Positions 42,701-51,700 of a stretch of DNA of 64,000 nucleotides are shown here, piece after piece. The notes under the pieces are model-generated. The model saw only the letters and a list, made by a program, of their open reading frames with translations, had not been told where the DNA came from and did no database searches. Each line of letters opens with the position of its first letter. Positions within the stretch are counted from its first letter, which is position 1. The position numbers were made by a program, and so were the translations under genes. This DNA is from Undaria pinnatifida (Eukaryota; Sar; Phaeophyceae; Laminariales; Alariaceae), in assembly GCA_012845835.1 (NCBI GenBank), contig JABAKD010000002.1, forward strand, positions 14,653,129-14,717,128, read 5' to 3'.

Positions 42701-45700
42701 TGAATTTAGTTTCATGTCTCCAATTTGTTTTCCAAAGAGTTTACCAGGGTATTTCCTATTTGGTTCTTCATCGCCAGTATAAAAAACAGTTGCGAAAAAA
42801 CAATATACCTTTCTTCGAGCCGCTTTTCCATTTTTCTTCTCCCTCGCAGGTGAAAGCTAATTAATTTATAAAAAAATATAAAAAAATGAAAATAATGTCG
42901 TTGATTCGTATCCGGCAATTAGTTATCTCACCCCCACACCAGTACATACCAGGTATAGACTTACATACATAAATACTTCAGCGTATACCAGGTATATACT
43001 GATATTTATTCTTGCTAGCACCTGGTATTATCAGGTATTATCACATGACCTTACACTACCCCCGCCATGAAAATTGGTCATCATGCTGCAGGCGCACGCT
43101 CTGGTAGACCGGCGACTGTACCGCCTGCTGGTGAACGTGTCGGGGTTCGAAAAGCATGTGGCCATCCTCAAGGGACTGTTTCTCATGGGACACGGCGCGC
43201 TGTTCCATTCTTTCTTCGACAAGGCCAGGATGGCTATGCGTACTCCTGCGGGAGATCGGTGCGAGCAGGATTGCGACTTGCTGACTTTGTGGCCTGATTA
43301 TGACCTGATTATGACCTGATTACGACCTGATTATGACCTAATCATGGCCTAGTTTCTGATTATGACCTAACTGTGGCGGCCTAATTTCTGATTATGACCT
43401 GATCATGACCTAATTATGGCCTAATTTCTGATTATGGCCTGATTATGGTGCGATTATGGTGTGATTGTGTATGGTGTAATTATGTATGTTGTGATAGGAG
43501 GAGGGGTAGCACGTTTTGGTAAAAAAAAATTTACTGACAGACTGACTGACAGGCTGAGTGAGTGAGTGATTGAGTGAGTGAGTGAGCGAGAGTGAGTGAG
43601 CGAGTGAGTGAGTGAGTGAGTGAGTGAGTGAGTGGGCTCCTCAACTGAGGATGTCTGAAATGTCACACAGTTGTCACACAATATCGCTACAGCTTCATGG
43701 ACTGCAGTATGTACACTAGGCGTAGAGTATCTGAAGTATTTGTATTACAATTATTCGACAACACTATCAGCATTAGGGATTGTTCAGCGGGCTGCGCTTC
43801 CATTTATATATACTGTACTGTATTGTACTGTACTGTACTGTACTGTACTGTACTGTACTGTACTGTACTGTACTGTACTGTACTGGAAATCTCTTTTTGG
43901 GTAAGATATAGAAAGGTTCAGAGTTTATCAAGTCAGGAGCTCAGAAAGAATAACAAGAATAACAACGGTTGCTGCAAAAGGTGCACCCTTGCCGTAGCGT
44001 GGTTTTCAATACACAACACAATACACAATACACAACACAATACACAACACAATACACAACACGATACACAACACAATACACAACACGATACACAACACAA
44101 TACACAACACGATACACAACACAATACACACACTTACCCTTCGCTCCTTGCACACAACTTAACGCATAATATGTCTGGATCAATCGCCTACCATGCACTT
44201 TGGTCCCTCCCCCTTAGCTAATCCCTTAGTTAACCCCTTTAGGACTGCACTAACGAAAAGCCTCAAATCTTAACATTTAAACCTTACACTTGAAGCTTAA
44301 AGCTTAAACCTTAACGAGACAACGTACTTGCAAATTAAATACATATTTTTCTAGCAGAAATGAGGGTAATAACGCCATGCTATGTACGGAATGGGGGGCT
44401 CGCAATATTGCCTTATGGCTACTGATAGTGCCACCGCTCTCTATAGTGCCGGTGAAATCCCTTTCCACGTCTGGAACTCTATGGTATATATCTATAGCAC
44501 CCCTGTTCCCGATAGTGCCGGTGACCTGCATAGTGCCGCTACATTAGGGTGGCAAATACCGGCACTGTTGAGAGCCCCGTTCTGCGTTGACCAGTCGCCT
44601 GCCGTATGCTTCGCAGGGCGGTGCTGGACCTCAACATGTGGCTGGCAGCGGCTGCCGAGGACAACGAGGGCGGGCACGCTTCCCTGCCCTCCTCAGAGAA
44701 TGCCCTCAGCAGAGCCATCATCGCTCTCGACCCGTCCGGCTTCACCTGCAAGACGTTTCACGACCTCGCGGTACGACCGGCTTCCTGTAATTTGTAGCGC
44801 ACGTGCCCCCCTTTCTCCAGTTTTTTTTGTTCGCGTTTGTTTTTTCCCAGAGAGAAATGTGTACACTGGTTGCCGCTCCCTGTTAGCGCATGCCCCCCCC
44901 CCTCCAGTATGTTGTCTCTTTTGCTTGCCCGTATTTTTTTTTTGTCGCAGAGAGGTTTGCGGGGACTGTTAGGATTCGCCGCGAGTTCGTAAGTCGCATA
45001 GTAGCAAAGCTTGCGGATATCGGTACGAGGATAGTTGTTTTCCGCTGATGACGCTGCCAACACCTCTAAGGCGCCAGAGCCCCGTGACTAAATTAAGCGC
45101 GAACCGGTGGCACACCAACGATGGTACACTAACGTTGGCATACCAACGGTCGCACTTCAACGATAGCACACCGACGGTGGCACACCAACCAGTGGCGCAC
45201 CGACGATAGACAGCAACAGTGGCACACTAGGGCCCCGTGACTAAATTAACCGCAAACCGGTGGCACACCAACAATGGTACACTAGCGTTGGCACACCAAC
45301 GGTGGCACATCGACGGTAGCACACCGACGAAAGCACACCAACAGTGGCACACCGACGATAGCACAGCAACAGCGGCACACTAACGGTGGCAAACCACGGT
45401 GGCACACCAACGGTGGCACTCCAACTTTTTTTTTTTCACCGTTTGTGACGCGTTCCGCACCCTGTCCTGACACTCAATGCGTTAACCGTGCAGAAGCAAG
45501 GCTTTTGTGTGACCGGGAGGGCAAGGCCTATTCCCAAGAAGTCTGGCGTGTGCCTCTGTCCTGGTGGCCCCGATACCCGACCCCCCCCCAAAGAACCGCC
45601 TTCCTCCGCACCGCCCGGGCCAGAGCCTAGGATAGGGCCGGGCGGTGGCTCCTTGTGGTATACATCTGACCGAGAGCTACCCCGGGGTTTCATGAGCTCG

Positions 45701-48700
45701 GTGGCTTTCCGATGCGATCGTACCCAACACAACGCCAAGGAGAGTTCAGGAGAGGAAAAGGGGGCAGGCCCCGTGGGGGGATGGGGGAGCGTAAGCTTAG
45801 TGATACACAACCATCGCCCTTCTTTGGCAGCGGGGGGCGAGAGAGGGGGTGAGGATGGGAGGGGGGGAGAAGCAGCAGCGGTGCCGAACAGCTTGTCTGT
45901 ACGACTGGAGCCTGATGGCGACGGTGGTGGTCAGGTCGAGCTAAGGTGTAACGCAGGACTGGAACGTATTCATAGTTTTAGGTGATAAGTGATAAGTGAT
46001 AGGTGATATGCGACAAGTGCTACGATAGAGGTGCCCAACTTTTTTTCTAATACTACTCCTCATTTTGGGAGGTTAAGTGAGACATCTCCTTCTTAACCCA
46101 AAAACTGCTTTGACAAAAATAAGGTGAAGCTGCTGTCATATCATACCATATCATACCGGATGAAATATCCCATGGCTTGAGTACACGACGAAAAGCAATC
46201 ATGCAAAGGAGTGGCCTATTATTTATTTTTTTCCCGAAGATTTTGGGTTAAGGGGCCCCGTGATTCAGGAGACACCATCCATTTCACACGAAAACTGCCA
46301 CCTACCTCTATCGTAGCACGCGTCATGTTCAAATGGTTGGTGTTCAAATGTTCGAATTGCATATTGGTGTTGTTCATGTTGGTGGTGTTGCTGACGGTGG
46401 TGGTGGTGGTGGTTGTGGTGATGGCGTTGTAGTTGCTGCTGGGGTGCTCTTGTTGCTTCACAATGTTGTTGTCACATTCACTCATCGCCGTAATATGCCA
46501 ACCGCCTCCACCTGCCCGCCGTTGCCTTGCCAAAGGTGGAATCCCCACCTGCCCCCGTCGTTTCCACCTTCAGCGACGGGCGCGTCATCCGACTTCAGAG
46601 TGATCTCACTCGACGACCCCAGTGCAGGCCGAGGTTCACAGTTGCGTACGCTTGGGCACGCTACCTTGCCTCGCTCTTGTGGCCTCTCTCTCGGGCACGT
46701 GAATTACCTCGCGGTAGACTATGCCCTTGGAGAGGTGAGGCCAACGAGAAAGCCTCGAGGGGACGAGGAAGAGGCGGCGTCGGGGAAGGAGGCAAGACCA
46801 AGCGCTAGACTGAGGGTGTTCGTGAATGATCCTGGTCGATTGGGGTCTGCTGTGCTGTCCGTCGCTGTGGACTTGTGGGCTCTCATCGAGATGGGCGGGT
46901 GAGCGCCATTGCTGTATGCATTGCGTTACTGTTTCTACTGTTCGGTTGTTATTGTTACTGCTGTCACTGGTGTTGAGGTTGCTACTGCTGTCGCTACCGT
47001 TGTCACTGTTACTACTGTTACTATTGTTGCGACTGTCGCTACTGTTGTTGTTATCGCTGCTGTTAGTATTGTTACTGCTGCTACAGCTGCTACGTGGATT
47101 GCACTCACTGCGAAGCCGTGCAGGGGCGTCGCTTGGTGTCCGAAAGTTCTGCGGGTGACTTGGCCCTCTGTCCGCAATGAGCAAGCGGGTGCGGGTGTGT
47201 AGGATGCACATGCCGTTCAGGCAACTTCATGAAAGTGTTCCCGCGGCTTTGCTTTGACTTGAGGGTGCTAACGAAGTAATACTATCAATACTATCAATAC
47301 TATCAATAGGATGATACTGTCAATACTATCAATACTATCAATACTATCAATACTATCAATACTATCAATACTATCAATACTATCAATACTATCAATACTA
47401 TCAATACTATCAATACTAATAGTAGGATGCTGTGCTACAATTCCAGGGTGTTTGTGGTATTAATAGAAGAAATTCGCAGAAACTTACCCGGAGACGATAC
47501 CGCCTGTGTTTGTCGAGCTTCACACTTACACTCCCCCATTTTAATCTACGACCCGCTCCCTGAGACGCTGCCGCTTCCGTTGAACTCCACGTTCGCCCCC
47601 CCACACATACTTTTTAGCTTATGACGCGCTCCCTGAGACACTGCCTTCCGTGTTTATCTAACTCCTTCGCTTACGCACCCCCCCTCTTTAATTTGACCCC
47701 GTTCGGGGTGCTGTATGTGCTCTACATACCCGGCCAGAGGGCGTGCGTTCGTGGGGGTGTCTGCAGAAGGCCCATGGAAAACCACGTTACGACAGGTGAC
47801 TCTCCTGCCAAACGGCGATTGTTTTTTTGGCGGCGCCATGGCCACTCTAGCCTGCTAGTTGTCATACCATGCGCTGTCATCCCAACCCTATGTTCCGTGC
47901 CGTTTTGGTATGGTTCTTGTATCCGGTAGTCTGTTATGCTCTGCAACGTGTTTGACGCGGCCATGGAGAGGGTTGGAGAGGGTTGATAACTATCCATGGT
48001 AATTCCCCATTGTCGACGTTCGAGTGTTGGGGAGATGCATCATAAAAAATGCCATTGTAGTTCCTCGTGGTTTGTTTGTTTTTCCATGTAGGCACAGACA
48101 GGCATTGCTCGTGATGGATGCAACGCTACTTTAAGGGCGGGCGTCGTACGAAGAATCGTTGAATACGAGCTTAGCGTAGAGAACAATTGTGTTCCCCTAC
48201 AGTTTGAGTAGTTCCTAACAAACGATATGGACTTGCCAGATGATGACGCACAGCCCCGTGTCGTGTACTCCACATGAGCCTCATCTCAGCGGCGCACGTA
48301 TCCCGCAAAACGCTGCAACCTCTTCCGCTGTTTTTGTCCAGTGGGAATTCCGTCTGGGCAGTGCCGCAGCCGCCGGTAAGACATCGGGGCCGTTAGGAGG
48401 AATTGGGTCTGGCCCAAAGGTGGAAAAGATGGTGGAAGCTATGGACTCGTGGAACGGGCTGTGTCTAGACTACAGGTGATGGATGGGATAGATGGGATGG
48501 ATTTGATGGATGTGATGATGGGATGGATGGGATGGATGGGATGGATGGGATGAATGGGATGGATGGGATGATTTTTTTATGGATGTGATTACGGGATGGA
48601 TGTGATGGATGGGTGCTACGGTAGGGGGGATTCATAATGTTTTCGGGCTCCTCGCATGACATGATGACATGATGACATGATGATGACATGACGTCAGCTA

Positions 48701-51700
48701 TACCTCTCCCAAAGACTTGCTTTTGAGCAAACTGGTTAAAAATCTTGTTTCTTAGGTACTCCGACAAACGATCGACTATGCCAGGGCCAAGGCTTCGTAT
48801 TTGCGTCGTGGGCTTGAATGAGCACCATAGTAGTGCCATGTTGACATTGGCTTGTGTTTCTGAATCCACCCTGAGCAGCCTGGGTGTCTCGAAACCTCGT
48901 GTTTGCGAGGTTTACGAAGGTTTATGAAGCCTTCAACTGCGTGTTTAGTAGCATATTTACTGTGGAGTACCCGGGCACCAACCCGAGGTACACCTGTGAC
49001 GTGAACGTCTACATAAAATGGTATATACCCTACAGCAGTACCCGGGTACCCGAGTACCCTCGGAGTGTATACCCTACTTACCACACCCTTGGAAGAAGCT
49101 TATGGGCATGTTACTCATTTTTTGTTGGTGGGTATGCCCTCCAGGACACACGGTCGTATACTGTACCAGGTATAGGACAACTACTAAGACGCAGAAACAC
49201 TGACCCGGGCTGGGTTTCTTATTTGGGAGAGGCTGCATTCTACGCTAACTTCGTTATAACGGCTCCGGGATTTACTCTTTTCGTTTCTTATTAATTATCT
49301 GGTATCCTGTTCTGTACCTGATAGTATACTTCGAAGCATGTAGTTTCGTTTGTTGCGGCTTTTTTTTAGCGCTGGCGTGCTCAAGACATGCACGGTGGAT
49401 ATGCGACATGCCTACTCGTAGCGATTATATGCGGACATGCTCCTAACCTACCGCTTTTGTGTGTCATATGTCATGTGTCATATGTGATACGTGGACTTGT
49501 GCGATGTGCAGACTGGAGTGGCCGCTACACCTCATTCTGACGCGAGAGACAATGCACATTTACAATCGTCTCTTTCGTCTTCTGGCCTCGGTCAAAAGGG
49601 CTAGCCTTGAGCTGGAGAGGGTATGGCCCACATTAATGCAGCGCCGGTATCGGTGAGTCGCTATTACACTACTAGCAAGGGTGGCGCCAAGGTGTTCCCC
49701 TCTATGCAGCAATTGTGCGCTTGCATCGCCTCTTGTTCATGCTTTCTGCAAGACAGACGTTTTACCAATGTGTATCGTGCATAACTTTGTTTTTCTTTGC
49801 GGCATATCATTTGCGGCGTAACAATGGAGATCGTGTGTGCATCGTACGACTCCCGCGTGTAATGCTTACCCATTATTTCGCACCTCGACCCAGAGCAGAT
49901 CCCAACCATGATCTTACGTCTCACAGAGCAGATAGGCCCCTGGTCTATATGAACTGTACCGTGTATATGACGTTGCCAGGAGGGAGCCGTTGCATGACCT
50001 ATAGCACAGTTTTATAGGTTTGATCTGTACTACACAGATCCTGTATAACATATCATAACATCATACCGACAGATACAGGACCCAGATGATCTAGATCGTG
50101 ATCTGTTCTCGGTGTGCATTATTTGTAATCTAAAGCAGGTGTTGACACAAGGTGTAGGGTACGTTCGCGTTCATAGATCGATAGCTGACAAGGGCCACCT
50201 GCCGTTAAACACAAGAGGAACACCAAAGCCCAGCATAACGCTCTGGACATAATTGTAATGTAACGACCGTTTGGTCATATCCATATCCCAACGGTCCTGA
50301 CATTTCTGTCCAGACTGGTACTTGAATCCGTCCCGTAGACTAGATTTGACCAGTTGAAGCGTGTCGTTTTTCACTTGGTGGTCTCTGAGTTGTCGTCTTT
50401 GGCTTGGTCATCTCTAACTTGGCTGGCTGCGTCTGTAGCGGGCAGACCAACAACGAGAAGGCGTGGCTTGGCCCTCTCTGGATGCTGCGGGCGCGCATGG
50501 CGTTTTTCGTCACAAACCTGGCGTTCTACTTGCAGGTAAGCGTTTGCTGTATAATACCTGGTAGCACAGAACTCTCGCCGCACCGGTCATTTTTGGAAGG
50601 GCGCACAGCCAATTTTGTGATTCTGTATTATAATTATTTTCTGACTGTACTGCAGCCGTTTATCTTTCTTGTCTTAAAGCACCCGTGAAATCCTGGACAT
50701 GTTTTTGAAGGAAATATAGGATTTGGGCGGCCCACTCCACAGCGGATGGGTGTCTCGTAATTTTCAGCGTATGATGTTTTGCGGTTTTTCACGGTCGAAA
50801 GTTCTTCGTCCTCTGCAAAGTGCTGCCGGGAATGCGTCGTGGATGTGGCATTCTCGGTGCAGATGATAGGCTGATCATAGGCTGACAATGTTGTCTGATA
50901 GCACAACACAGACGACTTGCGTAGATTCCGCTTGTCGTATCTAGTACGTTTGGCGTGCATCACCAAACCTCCTTTCGGTACTCGCGATGTTCATCTGTCT
51001 TGTAGGTTGTGGCCACATTCTATTAATAATAACTTGGATCTCTCCAGGATGAAGAATTAGCACGGACACACGGACACTACCAAGTACATGTAAAGGATAT
51101 CGATGGGTAGAAATAACGGTTTAGTGTGCAGAACACACACGCAGCGTGTTTCACTGTACTCGCTTGCTGATCGTGCCCCCAACGTATGCTGGTACGCTAT
51201 ATGACGTCTGGTTTATTGTCTGTGTAGGTGGATGTGGTGGAGGCCGCACACACAGTGCTCAAGGCCAAGCTGGAGACGGTTCGTGATTTCGTCAGCCTCC
51301 AACGCGCTCATCAGGACATGTTGTCGACATTGAGGGCGAAGTTTTACTTGGACAACCTAGAGATATCTCAGGTGCAGACCCTGTTGTGGCGAACGGAAAC
51401 AATTTCTTCCTTAACCCCTTTGATACCTAGATTATAGCGACAAAGCAAACGAAAAGTGTGGTCCTCTGTGATATATGTGCGCCATACCAATAGTGTCATG
51501 CAGGGAAATGGTCGTTCAACTCCATGCGTTGAAGTTCATACGCTCCATTCATGACAGCCTTGTCGCGCCATACGAATAGTATCATGCCGCGAAATGGTCG
51601 TTCAACTCCTTGCGTTGAAGTATACGCTCTATTCATGACAGCCTTGCCTCAGCACTAAACAACCCCGGCCGGTTCGTGTGGCCAATGCCTGTCAGCAAAA

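Noticed and set aside
43697-44221. 174-codon ORF made of repeated CTVLY and TQHN units
   Set aside because: Direct translation of the TACTG and ACAATACACA microsatellites.
46636-47211. 191-codon minus ORF rich in Asn and Ser
   Set aside because: Shadow of the GTTACT repeat and of GCP4 exon 10 on the other strand.
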